Shown: positions 1-11,562 of the stretch, in pieces
Layout: every line of letters starts with the position of its first letter
How positions within the stretch are numbered: position 1 is the stretch's first letter
NCBI RefSeq assembly: GCF_000004825.1
Contig: NW_008805068.1
Location: 1,240,001 to 1,304,000, forward strand
Direction: 5' to 3'
Source: Heterostelium album PN500
Lineage: Eukaryota > Evosea > Eumycetozoa > Acytosteliales > Acytosteliaceae
Length of the DNA stretch: 64,000 bases
Translations under genes and position numbers: made by a program
Notes under the pieces: generated by a model
The model's database searches: none
Told to the model about the DNA's origin: nothing
Seen by the model: only the letters and a program-made list of their open reading frames with translations

Positions 1-2965
1 TAATTTCGCATATTTCTACTATTGTTAATTATGAATGAATATATTTAGATTTATTTTAAATGAAAAATAATTTGGTGCTTTTTTTTTTAATTTTAATTTG
101 ATCGTGGTTGTTTTGTTTTTTTTTTTTTTTTTTTTTTTTAATTTTCAAACATTTTTTTTTGATGGTTTGGATTGAAATCAAGAGGTTTTTAATCGCGATT
201 AAAAAATCAACGATGATGTCTTACAATTTTTGGTACACATAAAACAAAAATAACTTTTTTTACAAACAAAAAAAGGTGGTGACAACCTTGTCAGGCAAAC
301 AATGAAGTTGTTGCGCAGGTCTTCAAAAAAAAAAAAAAAAATATGTTGACAATGAATGAAAAATACTTACTTTGTTATTTTTTACAATACAATAAATTTT
401 TAACACTAAACGAAGTTAGTATTTATTTATTTAATTTTTATTTTTATTTTATTTTTATTTTTTAGAATCTAAAAAAGAAAAAAAAGGTCTCAAACAAACC
501 TTCTCATTAGAAAATAAAATAAATAAATAAATAAAATAAAATAAATCCAATATGAAGAATCGTCATGTCAGATGTCAAAAAAAAAAAGCAAATCTTTGAA
601 TCTTGGATTGATTTTCGATAAATACCAACATTATCCAAACTTAATTTTAAGTGCAAAGTGGAAATTAGGTGAGAAGGGGGGGAAATACAGAGAGCAATCA
701 AATAAATTGCAAAAAACAATCTTGGTCATTCGCTGAATTTATTTGTAGTAAAAAATTTTTGCAAACATTTCGTTGAATTGTATTATAATTAAATAAAAAA
801 AAATTGGTAATTTTTTCACTACAAATAAAATTAGATCAGGTTGTTTTTACCCAGTTCTCTAAAATAACAGAATAACAAAAACAAAAACAAAAAAAATAGA
901 AATTTTAAATAAAAATGATATTATTTTTCCAAATGTTTAATAAATAATACAAAAGATATTATTATTATTGATTTGAAAACGAAAATTTATTAACTTGAGT
1001 TGCTTGTTCAATAAAAAATTTTAAAAGATAAAATGATTTTTTAGTTTTTTCAATAAATTGATTAGTTGAAAAATCAAAGTTGAACTAATTCTTAAGTAGA
1101 AAGAAAATCTATGAATATAAATACAATACCATTCAACTAAAAGTTTTATCTTCAAAATTGTTGTTTTTTTTGTTGTTCTTCTTTGAAATCTCCCTTGTAC
1201 GTAATGCAAAGAAAAGGCTCTTAAATCGGTGGACTATTTATTGGGAATTGCTTAATTTAAAATTGTATAAAGAAATTTCAAGTTTATCGAAATTTAAAAC
1301 AATTGTTGTTTTGAGTACAGACATTATTAAATTAAGTATCAATTACCAATCTCTTAACCTGGTATACATTACTTAAGAATATTGTGACAATTGAAAAGAT
1401 TGATTATAAAATCAATTAAATTAAAAGTCAGGAAAAGTTGCCTATTGTTATTGGTTCTCAATAGATTCTAACTACACACGCACACACATTAAATTGTTTC
1501 GACAGTTAGGTTAGGTTGTAGAATAAAGATAGGTGTGTTTAGAAAGACTTGATTTTCATTTCTTTTTTGTCAACAAAATGCATTGTAAAGATTGATAATG
1601 GTAGTGTAGGTATGTAGAGAGTATATGCTTTAAAGTAGAAGAATCTCATGCTTGCCCAATGAACCAAAGGTGATCTTATTGGTGATGATGATGGGGTACA
1701 GGGAATACCACATTGAAATTAATATTTGATTAGCAGATATATTTATAGATATATTAATAGGATGTGTATGTGATTTTAAAAACAGTGGTAGTGAGTTAAT
1801 GCTATGTTATTGTGTGATTTGATTATGTGTTTGTGTGTGTTTTTGTGTTTGTGTGTGGGTGTGGGTGTTAGTGATTTAGTGAGTGATGTGTTTGTTTGAT
1901 TAGAGAGAATTTGAGTGTGGAATAAGTATGTGTTTGTGTGTGTTTTGTTTATGTTTATGTTTATTAATATGATTAATATTATATCAATGTATTATATTAT
2001 AAAAAAATAAAATAAATAAATAACATTAAAAAAAAAACAATAATGTTTAAAAATATATTTCTTTCAATTTTTTTCCTCTTATTTTAAATAAAATAGAAAT
2101 TGTAATAATTAATAATAAGAATTTTATTTTATATATTTATTGTTATATATCTGTTGTTGTATCTGTAAGTCAATAAAAGCAAATTCAATCCACTAGGTTG
2201 CCTAATCAAATAAACAAAATATTGTTACCACAATTGTTTGACTTCCCTTTATCAACAATCAAAACAGTTTAGCACAATAATAAAACAAAATCAACTTAAT
2301 TTTGGGAATATTATTTTTATGATAATTACAATTTTGTATTATTATATTTTTATTTCTTTAAATGTATTTTAGAACAAACTTTCTATAGATCTAATATTAT
2401 TTTATGATTTGGATATCTATAATAGATCGATTATTTTTTAATTAAATAAAATTTAATAAATTAAAAAAAAAAAAAAGAAACTTCAAATAACTTTAAATTT
2501 ATCATCGGTGAAAAATAGGTGTTTTGGAAATTGAACAATTCAAATAAAATTTGAGGCTATTTATTTAAAAAAAGTAAATCAAAATCAAGTTAGTCAATCA
2601 TAACCCTCTATCGCTCAGTCGAATCATAGTCAAAACAAAAAAAAAAAAAAAAAAAAAACTTAAAAAATAATCAATTAATCAAATTTGATTAATTTCATCC
2701 GCATTTTCATATTAATCCTCGTATTTGCCCAACCATTAATCAATCCAATCAACTAATCACTTAATTAATGCACTATCAATTAGTTAAAAGTAATTAATAT
2801 CTTTCTTTCTTCCATTCTTAACTCTTCAATATAAATAGATAGACAAATAAAACATATCTATATTTCAATTTAGTTATAATTAGTTAATTGTGAAATATAG
2901 AGAGTGTGAATATTGAAAGATATTGACAACACAGAAGAGAGAGAAAAAGTTAAAAAAAAGCAAAG
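1..2965. other. gene-poor AT-rich flank
   Basis: I see no coding region that survives inspection on either strand. The stretch holds long T and A homopolymers (about 118-139, 329-342, 2639-2660), a short CA run near 1477-1490 and a GT-rich, weakly repeated tract at about 1800-1960. There is one perfect palindrome at 186-205. The last 150 bases are presumably the promoter and 5' UTR of the kelch-RhoGAP gene. Confidence 0.7.
186..205. repeat. perfect 20-bp palindrome
   Basis: TTTTTAATCGCGATTAAAAA equals its own reverse complement and has an ATCGCGAT core. CG dinucleotides are rare in the surrounding DNA, so the core stands out. It could be a binding site for a dimeric factor or simply a cruciform. 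Function unknown. Confidence 0.75.
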
Positions 2966-5900
2966 ATGAGTTGGACAGCTTTAAAACTTTCGAAACTACC
3001 AGATGTTTCACTGCCACTCTACGGCCATTCTGCAACGATCTCTGGTGAGCGTGATATAGTGATATTCGGTGGATACGATATTATAAATGATCGTATTACA
3101 AACAACTCTTATTTATTAAATACAACAAGTATGTTACTTTCAGATGAACATTTGTAAAACAATCACTTTTCGCTTACACCACACCTTTCCAATAACAAAA
3201 AAAAAAAAAAAAAAAAAAAACAATATTTATAAACTATATTAGATCAATCGAATGGTTTGGTAAAATTACAGACAAGTGGAACGACACCTCCACCTCTATG
3301 TGGACACACAGCAACACAGGTTGGCAGAAAGATGTTTGTATTCGGTGGACAGACTGCCAGCTTGTCGATGACACTCTCTGGCGAACCAACGACTTCGCCA
3401 CCACTGATGTCCATCTCGAACGACATGTATCAATTCAATACTGTTAGCTATAGCTGGTCGAAACCAAAGGTGACCGGTGATGTTCCGCCACTCGGTCGCT
3501 ACGGCCACTCTACCGTTCTTCTCAATGATAACTATCTCTTTGTTTTCGGTGGGCAACACAAGTCAAAGCCACTCAACGACTACTATTTTTTTCATACAGA
3601 GAGAAATCAATGGACTAGACTAGATAGTGAACAACCACTACATGATTATCAACAACAACACCAGTTACAACAACAACAACAACAATTACAACAACAACAA
3701 CAAGTATCAAGTTCACCTTCTTCTCCAGTCAACCAAACACTTCTCACCACAAATAGTAATCTAAGTTTTTCATCACCAACTTTCTACTCACCGGTTGTAT
3801 CTTCACGTAGTCGTTCTTCTACAATATCACATTCATCTCCACGTGGAAATAACAATAGTAATAATAATAGTAATAATAGTAATGGTAATATGATTCTGTC
3901 CAATGACGATAGTGTTTTGAGTAGTAATATTTTGAGAGGTGCGATACAGATACCGAGCAGTCCTTCACCGCTGTCGAAATCCAGTCAGTTCACAGTGTCA
4001 ACGTTTTCAAATCAGACATCTCCTCCGATACCATCGACTGGTCACAGCTCGAGTGGCATCCTGCCATTCTCTGTGATTACACCGGGTGCAAACAGAGGTG
4101 TTCCACCATCACCACGTTACTACCACACCTGTAATGTAGTTGGTTCTAGAATATTTATATTTGGTGGATACGATGGCACTCATCTCTACAACGATCTACA
4201 CATTTTCAACATCGACGGCATGGAGTGGACTCAACCCGAGACACAGGGTGACGCGCCAACCCCGCGTTGCGGACACACCGCTACAGTGATTGGATCGCGT
4301 ATTTTTGTATACGGTGGAAGTCTGAGCGGTGTCAATCACCCGATTACAGGCAATCACGATATCGACCTCTACGTATTGGATACAGAGTCACTCACCTGGA
4401 CATTGATAAAAACAACTTCCGGACAGTCGCCGTCTCCGCGCTACGGTCATGTTTGTATTTCGATTTCGTCGCGACTCATGATACTCGGTGGCGCGGAAGC
4501 CAAACGTGAGAGTGGAGTGAAGCTGCCGAGTAATCCATTCAACACCTATCACGTCCTGGAGACACTACGACTCGATTTGAAAGCATCGAAATTCCGACAT
4601 CACGTATCGACACTCCATTCGCCACCCCGAAGACTGGACGCATCGTTCGAAGACAGAATGCTAATGAAAGATGGTGCATCCGATATGGAAGGAGCAACAA
4701 GAACACGTAGACATTCCAGTTATAAACCACCACTCTCCTCATCACTAAGTACATTATCATCACCACCCTGTTTAACAACAACCATTGTCTACAACAACAG
4801 TGAATCACCAAACTATAACAACAACAATAACAATAATAGTAACAACAATTTAAATGGAATATTAAAGAATCATATTCAACAACAACAACAAAATATACAG
4901 AATCATAGACAACAACAACTTCAACAATTTCAACAGCAGCTACAGCAGCAGCAGCAACAACAGCATTATCAACAATCTTCAAGTCCATATGAAAATGAAG
5001 GTATATTGAGAGTTGGTGAAACTTGTAATTCTTCGAGGTGTGCTCTCAACCATAGTATATTGAGAGATCTGTACTTTGAAATGAAACAGAAGTATCAAGA
5101 GGAATATGAAAAGCGTGTAAAACTGGAAAGAGAGTTGGAGCAGCTGCAGAATGCCAATCGATTACCGAATGGTGGAAGCAATGCAGGTAGTTTCAAACAC
5201 AGCAACAGCAGTAACAGTATATATCGTCCTACTCTCGATGGTTTCGAAGACTTGGCAAGAGAACTCTCTCGATACGAAAAGAGATTGAAATGGGAGGAAC
5301 TAGTCAAGATTGAATCTAAAAATCAACTCTACCAACTTCGTAGTAAATTCGAAACACTCTCCAATATTGTTGGTTATGAACATAATTTAGTATCAGCTGA
5401 TACAAATAGTGATACAAGGTATATATTATTATTAGTTAGTTAACTATTTATTTGAAACAAAAAGCAAAAACAATAACTAATTAATCTATCTATCTATCTA
5501 TCTATTTTAAAAAAAGTGAATTAAGTGATTTTAGAAAAGGATTAAGTAGTTCAGAACTTGATGTTGATGATTATTCGATAGATACTGACAATTCGTCAGT
5601 AACAAAGAGAACACCATCCGGTGTTACACCTGTACATCAACGATCGTCGTCCACTCCACTGCCTGTCGTTAGTAAGAAGAAGGAGAAGGAAAGAGAAAAG
5701 GAAAGAGAAAAGGAAAGAGAACGTGAAGCTAGAGAGAATAGTATTACCAATAGCAATAGTGGAAGTACAAAGGATCTAAAGAGTCACAGTGGAATTCTAA
5801 AGCTGCTGACAAAAGCAGGTACAAAGAAGAGCAGTCGTACCTCGGGTCAATTCGAAAAGATCGTCGATGATGAACTCACACCAGTGCCAAGTGATCTATT

Positions 5901-7124
5901 AACATCACTTCGATCACCAAGAAAGAATAGTTGTGAAGACATCTTGGAAGAGAATGGTATATACGATGGTTCATCATCTACACACAGCAATCATCTAGAT
6001 GATTTAGATTCAATCGATGAAAAGAAATCTAAAAAGAAAATAGGTAAATTTAAGAGTATATTAGGTAAAGATAAAGATAAAGAGAAGGAGAAAGAGAAAG
6101 AAAAGGAGAAGGAGAAGGAAAAGGAAAAGAAAAGGAAAAAGAGAAAGAAAAAGAGAAGGAAAAGAGAAGGAGAAAGAAAAGGAAAAAGAAAAAGAAAAAG
6201 ATAAAAAAGAATAAATCATCAAGTAAAATGAGTAAATTATTTGGAAAGAGTAAAGATACACCACCATTTAGAAGAGATGTATTTGAGAAGGTTATAAATC
6301 ATTTAGAAGCTAATGGTAAATCATCATACTTTATAATTTTAGCATAGTTCGATCGAATAATATATTAATATTATTTTTAACTTTAACAAATAGCATTGAA
6401 CACAGAAAATATATTTAGAATTTCAGGAAATATGGATACAGTTAGACAAATCGTTAAATCATTCTCACACGACCCAAATTTGAATTTCGAAATACACAAT
6501 GTCTCGAATGCTCTTAAACACTATCTAAGATCATTGGATCCACCATTGATACATTACGAATTCTTTTTACCAATGTTGGATGCATGGAGTATGTAATAAT
6601 AATAATTTAATAATAATCGATAGTATTAACTCATTATTTATATTATTATAGAAAATGAAGATGCAGATACAATTAGAAATATATGTTGGAAGATACCAAG
6701 TGATAATAGAATTGTGTTGACCAAGTTGGTCGATTTACTCGTAAAGATATCGGAGAACTACGCGGTCAATAGAATGGATCCAAAGAATTTAAGTATTGTG
6801 TTTGGTCCGACCATTCTCAAGCCAAGACAACCAACACTTGATCGTATGGCACTGATGACAGAGACTCAAGTCCTATGCGGAATCATGCAGACATTCATAG
6901 AGGACTTTGACTTTATCTTTGCTGAGATTCCAAGTGGTCCTGCCAAGTCTTTTACAAGCTCTCGAAGTGACGCCGAGAATGATAGCGTCAACAACCTTAG
7001 CAATCTAATACCACCACTGGAAGAGGAAAGAAGTAACCAAACAACACCATACACTTCAACACCATCGAATCAATCACAATCAACCTCACCCATTCTAACT
7101 CCACAACAAACTCCACCCGGTTAA
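2966..7124 (+). CDS. kelch-repeat RhoGAP protein
   Basis: Five exons: 2966-3128, 3243-5418, 5517-6315, 6394-6588 and 6652-7124; about 1,270 residues. The N-terminal half has about six kelch repeats, visible as repeated RYGH...FGG units (FVFGGQ, FIFGGYDG, FVYGGSLSG, MILGGAE), expected to form a beta-propeller. A long Gln/Asn/Ser-rich linker follows, then a probable coiled coil (around DLYFEMKQKYQEEYEKR). The C-terminal RhoGAP domain has the arginine-finger loop IFRISGN and the downstream NLSIVFGPTILKP motif with its conserved Asn. RhoGAPs stimulate GTP hydrolysis by Rho/Rac proteins, so a role in actin control is inferred. The reading frame is interrupted inside a Lys/Glu-coding polypurine tract near 6062-6215. 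The kelch part and the GAP part are both intact on either side. Confidence 0.88.
6062..6203 (+). repeat. polypurine GAGAAR-type tract in kelch-RhoGAP exon 3
   Basis: The tract is almost pure A/G in repeated AAAGAGAAG-like units and encodes alternating Lys/Glu. The frame entering it reaches a stop at 6202-6204. The frame of the next recognisable segment (SKMSKLFGKSKD) is a different one. Such tracts slip in replication and are also prone to assembly error. Confidence 0.8.
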
Positions 7125-7380
7125 AATTAACCTACAAATTAATAACTAATATATAAAAAAAAAAAAAGAACAAACAAACAAACAAACAAAAGACAAACAT
7201 TTAAATAATTAATAACATATATTATAATAATACAATTTGCTAAAATTTAAAATAAACAATATGTATATAGAATGAATAGATTTAATATATAAATCTATAA
7301 ATGAACTGATTTAAGTTGTTATCATTATTATTATTATTATTTATTTTTATTTATTTATTTATTAAAGTTTAGTTTACAAG

Positions 7381-9851
7381 TTATGATGATTGTCTTGTGA
7401 TAATATCGATTTCACTAATTAAAATTGCATCTAATTGTTCGATGTGTTCTTCTAGTTCTTTACAGATATCGATATTTTCACAGGTTTCATAAATTATTTT
7501 AGCATCTTCAATTAGATCGATATTATTGTCATGAGTGTATATCAATGTCTTTTTAGCTTTGGCAATCTTATCATCATCAATATGTACTGTTGGTTTATCT
7601 CGTTTGAATGAATACTTTGTAATTCTTTGAATTATACTTGATATCTATTATAATAGATTAATCATTAATAAAACAATGATTAGTAAAAAAGTTATATATA
7701 TTAATATTTAAATATTTGTTATTACTTACATCAGAAATCTTTTTAGATAATTTAATTAAATAGATTCCTTCTTCTGTTGTTTTAATATTTTCTACAATGG
7801 TTTTAAGTTTGGTAAAGTTACTGTTGATATTCATAAAGTGAATCTGCATATCTATTGGCTTTAATATGTCACCATCGTCTCTAGTCAGTAGTATACTCTT
7901 TTTCTTCTTATCCATAGGTGAGGAGAATCGCGGAGGTGTTATAACTGTAGCTGTATCTTGATCCAATTCATTCAATAATGTAGTTGATGGACTAAAAACT
8001 GTTGGTGTATTACTACTTTCATTGTTGTTTTGTTGATGATCTGGTGGTGTTTGTACATTGTTATTATTGTTGTTTGTTGTTGCTGTTAATGCTGTTGGGA
8101 TGGTTGGTGATGATACAGGTATTGCATGTGGTGTTGAATCGGTTGCAACTTCTTGTTGGAGATTGGGTGTTGATGTCGATGTCGGTGTAGTGGAGACGGA
8201 TGTCAATGTCGGTGACATGTTGGCAGTCGATGACTTTAGTGGTGTGGCGGGCAGTGGCTTTGAGACGGCCGACTCTGTCTGTGCTCTTATTCTACTGGCA
8301 GAGAGATCTTGATTCGATTGCGATGGGAATATATATTGGTGATTCTCCACCAACAAGATAAACAATGAATTGAACTCTGCAAAGGTCTCTGGCTTTTGAA
8401 TATCCTCTGCCTTTAGATTGGGAATCGATTCCATTAGATTCGGTGCAATCACCACTGCCAAATTATTCAAATCCATCTTTGTCACATCCTTGTGATGCTT
8501 TATAGTATTACACAATGCAAAAACATTCTTCAATACAATTTGATTTGCAACTGGCAGCGATGAAATCAATCTTTTCAACTCTGTAATATGTGTATTCTGT
8601 GGTTGACCTTTAGGAAACAATAAGAGTAAAGAAAGAAAGTAGAAAAGAAAAAACAAAACATTAATATTTCCAAACAAACAACAATCTAAAAACATAACTA
8701 TTTGATCAACAACTTACTTGATAATGATAGATATTTCTGATAATTTGAATAATAAATTAAAGGTTCTGGTAATGATCTGAAAAATGATTTGAGAACTGAA
8801 GAAACTACATGTGTATCGAGGATAGTGTGGAGATCCAACGGCTGGTTGGTTTCAATCTTTTGTTGGAGTGCTTCGATTGCCGATTTTCCTGCGCTAATTC
8901 TAAAGATACCTTCGACGGAAGGCGCGTTCTTCTCGAGGTACTTGAAGATCTCCTCGAGGAACATCGGAATGGAACGGTGTGCCTCACGTGCAAACACCTC
9001 CTCCAACTTGATTCCAAATGTTTTTCTCGGTATATAGTTTCTGAGTTTGGCGGCGACCTTGTTTGTTTCCAATATGATCTTTCGGTAGTTGTCGATATCC
9101 ACTTTGATACGGGCCATCTGGAATGCACCCTTTTGGAAAAAGTCATAGTATGCCTCGTACGCAGAGAGTATGGTTTGTACGGCCGAGTTCTCCAGTGCCA
9201 GTTCCGAGTCGTTGTAGAGCTGTACGGTTTCTTTGGCGGCGCGCTCATAGGCTTCGGTCTCCTTGCGGAAATCGATCTTTGACGACGACGACTGGTTCTC
9301 GGGAGCCATCTTTTTCAAGCGCTTTTTGGCCTCTTTGACCATCTCCAATTGAATACGAATGGTTTCTTTCAGTGGCTGAGTGGTTCTATCGTAGAGCACA
9401 TTTCCCAAATGATTGAAACAGTCACTCATTGTGTTCTGCCATTCTGTGGCACGTTGCATACAATCACTCAATGGAATTCTACTGTTGAATCCCGACGATG
9501 TCTCTGAATACTTTCTGAGTGATTCTGAAATTGTCTTTGAATGTTGTGATGTTGCTAAAATAGATAATAGAATTCAACATTAATTAATTAATATTTCCAC
9601 AAGTGTTATGCTAAACAATGTTGTTTCATCATACCAAAGAAATGTTGTTGTTGTTTTTCCAAATTCTTTTGTAATTCATCCATCAATGAAGTATGATCTG
9701 TAATTCTCTATAAAATTGGATTTGAATTAGTCACCTCTATTAATAAATACATTCATTCCACCAAAAATTTTAAACATTTTATTACATTATAGATTTCATC
9801 TGTTTCAGGTGAATTTAATTTTTTTCTTCCAAGTGATTTTATATTATTCAT
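7381..9851 (-). CDS. BAR/F-BAR-type RhoGAP protein
   Basis: Five exons on the minus strand: 9851-9786, 9707-9635, 9554-8718, 8607-7730 and 7644-7381; 705 residues with phase closed throughout. Residues 1 to about 270 are helical and charged, with no hydrophobic core typical of globular enzymes, and resemble the BAR-type membrane-curvature module that precedes RhoGAP domains in GRAF-like proteins. The RhoGAP domain follows: FGIKLEEVF, SVEGIFRISAG (arginine finger in IFRIS), LKSFFRSLPEPLI, and DLNNLAVVIAPNL with the conserved Asn. A Ser/Thr/Pro/Asn-rich linker and a helical C-terminal segment complete it. Its stop lies 256 bp from the stop of the convergent kelch-RhoGAP. The RhoGAP call is firm; the BAR assignment rests on helical character and position only. 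Confidence 0.88.
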
Positions 9852-10324
9852 TTTTCTTTCTATCTGTCTGATTAATCTTATTTAGTTTTCTAAAATTAAT
9901 GTTTATTTTTATTTTTATTTTGATTGATTTGGCTTTGATTTTGTTTTCTATTAATACATGTATAGTGTTGAAGTTAGAAATAATAGTAATAATAAGAATA
10001 ATTAAAATATGAATTTATTGATAAAAAAATACAATGTAACGAATAAAATGGGTGTATATGTTGGTTAAATTTTGATCCAATTAAATTGCCAAAAACCATT
10101 TTTAATATTTTTATTTTTTGCAAAATTTTTATAATAATTAAAAACTATTTTAAGCATTCATTGACCTCAATGAAATTATCGATCTTGCATACAAAAAATT
10201 TAGTCAATCTATCTTATTTATTCGGTTTTGTTAAACAGCAGGAGTAATTATAAACAAATTTAAAACCTTGAAAACCAAAAACATTTTATTTTTTTTTCAA
10301 AAGAGATATTTAATGTCAAGTTAA
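9852..10324. other. intergenic AT-rich spacer
   Basis: This separates the start of the BAR-RhoGAP from the 3' end of a small minus-strand gene. It is AT-rich, with no recognisable gene or RNA. Confidence 0.6.
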
Positions 10325-10667
10325 TTAAATATCTTCATCTTGATCTATATATGTCTTGGCTCCACTAGAAGGGGTGGGACCTGGGGTCGGATCATTAAAT
10401 ATTATTAATATAAAGATATCTTTTTCTTTTGGAGTTACAAGGTTTCCCTCTTTTAACTTTTTTCCTAAAATTATATTAGTTAAATTATTAATATGAATAA
10501 CAATTATTTTCTTAATACTTACCTAAACTTTTATTATATTCTCTCATTATCCTTAAATATCTTTCATGGGGACTTTCTATGGAATATCCCATTCGAATAC
10601 CAATTTTGGGGATATACTTTGGATGGACCTTAGATAATAAATTATTATGATTACGAGAGTTAGACAT
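10325..10667 (-). CDS. small unknown protein, intact member of a two-copy family
   Basis: Two exons: 10667-10523 and 10464-10325; 94 residues, phase closed. The protein starts MSNSRNHNNLLSKVHPKYI and has a basic N-terminal half with SPHERYLRIMREYN, then TPKEKDIFILIIFNDP, a Pro-rich stretch and an acidic end (IDQDEDI). I recognise no domain. A second copy lies at 40237-40573 on the plus strand. It has the same exon-1 length (145 bp) and very similar sequence, but an altered second exon. Conservation of splice position and of codons between the copies supports a real gene. Confidence 0.6.
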
Positions 10668-11064
10668 ATTTGATTGATGAATTATTGAATGGATGCTTGA
10701 CCTTTTTATAGAGTTTTGTTTGCATCAAAAATAAAAACTAATAAAAATAAAAACTCAATTCTCAAGTGTTGAGTTTGTTAATCATAAAACTATAAATTAT
10801 TTTAATCAAAGACCGAATAAATGTAAAAAATAATATCTATTTGTCAATCAACATTTTCTTTGTTGATAATACTTTTTTTTCTCAAATAAAAACTCATGAG
10901 CTGGTGATTGACAATTTATTTTTTGGTCATTTGAAGAATCGAAAACTAAATTTCAACAGGCGATGAAAACTATAAAATCATGAATAATTAACTAATTTTT
11001 TTATTAAATTTATAACAAAAGCAACAATTATTATCACCGTAAAGTCTTTACTACAAATTCACAA
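10668..11064. promoter_or_regulatory. divergent intergenic region between two small genes
   Basis: About 400 bp shared by two genes reading outward. It contains a small inverted repeat, TCAACA...TGTTGA (about 10846-10865), and GATTGACAA on the plus strand near 10905. A related GATTGACAA sits upstream of the paralogue near 40126. Promoter role is inferred from position. Confidence 0.4.
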
Positions 11065-11418
11065 ATGTCGAAAATATTCATAATTGGCAAAACATTGTCT
11101 AAGTTCAACATGACCGACTTTGAACTACATGTTATAAAAACTATACACGGTAATGTTAAAGTTTATCTACCAAAAGACGGCAGTATTAACATGGATCAGA
11201 TTGGAAGCATGATTTATATCAATAAAGAGTCTGGAAAGATTGAGAAAGGTTCGTATATTAAAATAAATGTATATTGACAATAAATATTTCTAACTTTTAT
11301 TGTATGATTTGTAGTTCAAAACAATAATTTCCATGGGCTTCTTGATTTTAAGAATGATCAGCCAAAAAAGGATCTTTTGAAAACAGTTCCTGAATTGTTT
11401 CTTTTTAAAGAAAAATAA
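11065..11418 (+). CDS. small unknown protein
   Basis: Two exons: 11065-11248 and 11315-11418; 95 residues. The intron has a clean GT...TAG structure and joins in phase (GKIEK|VQNNNFHGLLDF). The first half is mixed hydrophobic/charged (FELHVIKTIHGNVKVYL, MIYINKESGK), like a small beta-rich fold. The C-terminus is basic and ends LFLFKEK. There is no signal peptide or membrane segment. I do not recognise the family. It ends 144 bp before zpr1 on the same strand. Confidence 0.55.
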
Positions 11419-11562
11419 TTGAAAGATGAAAAATATTCAAATTCTGGCAAAAATCTCAATTAAAAATAATTTTTTTTTTTAAAATTTTCACCCCAAAACA
11501 AGTGCACATTTCGTTTTTTATTTTGATATTCTTACTATTACATACCAACTCATAACAATAGG

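Noticed and set aside
4539-4988. 149-codon minus-strand frame opposite the kelch-RhoGAP
   Set aside because: Antisense of CAA/AAC repeats; the plus-strand frame carries the kelch and linker sequence.
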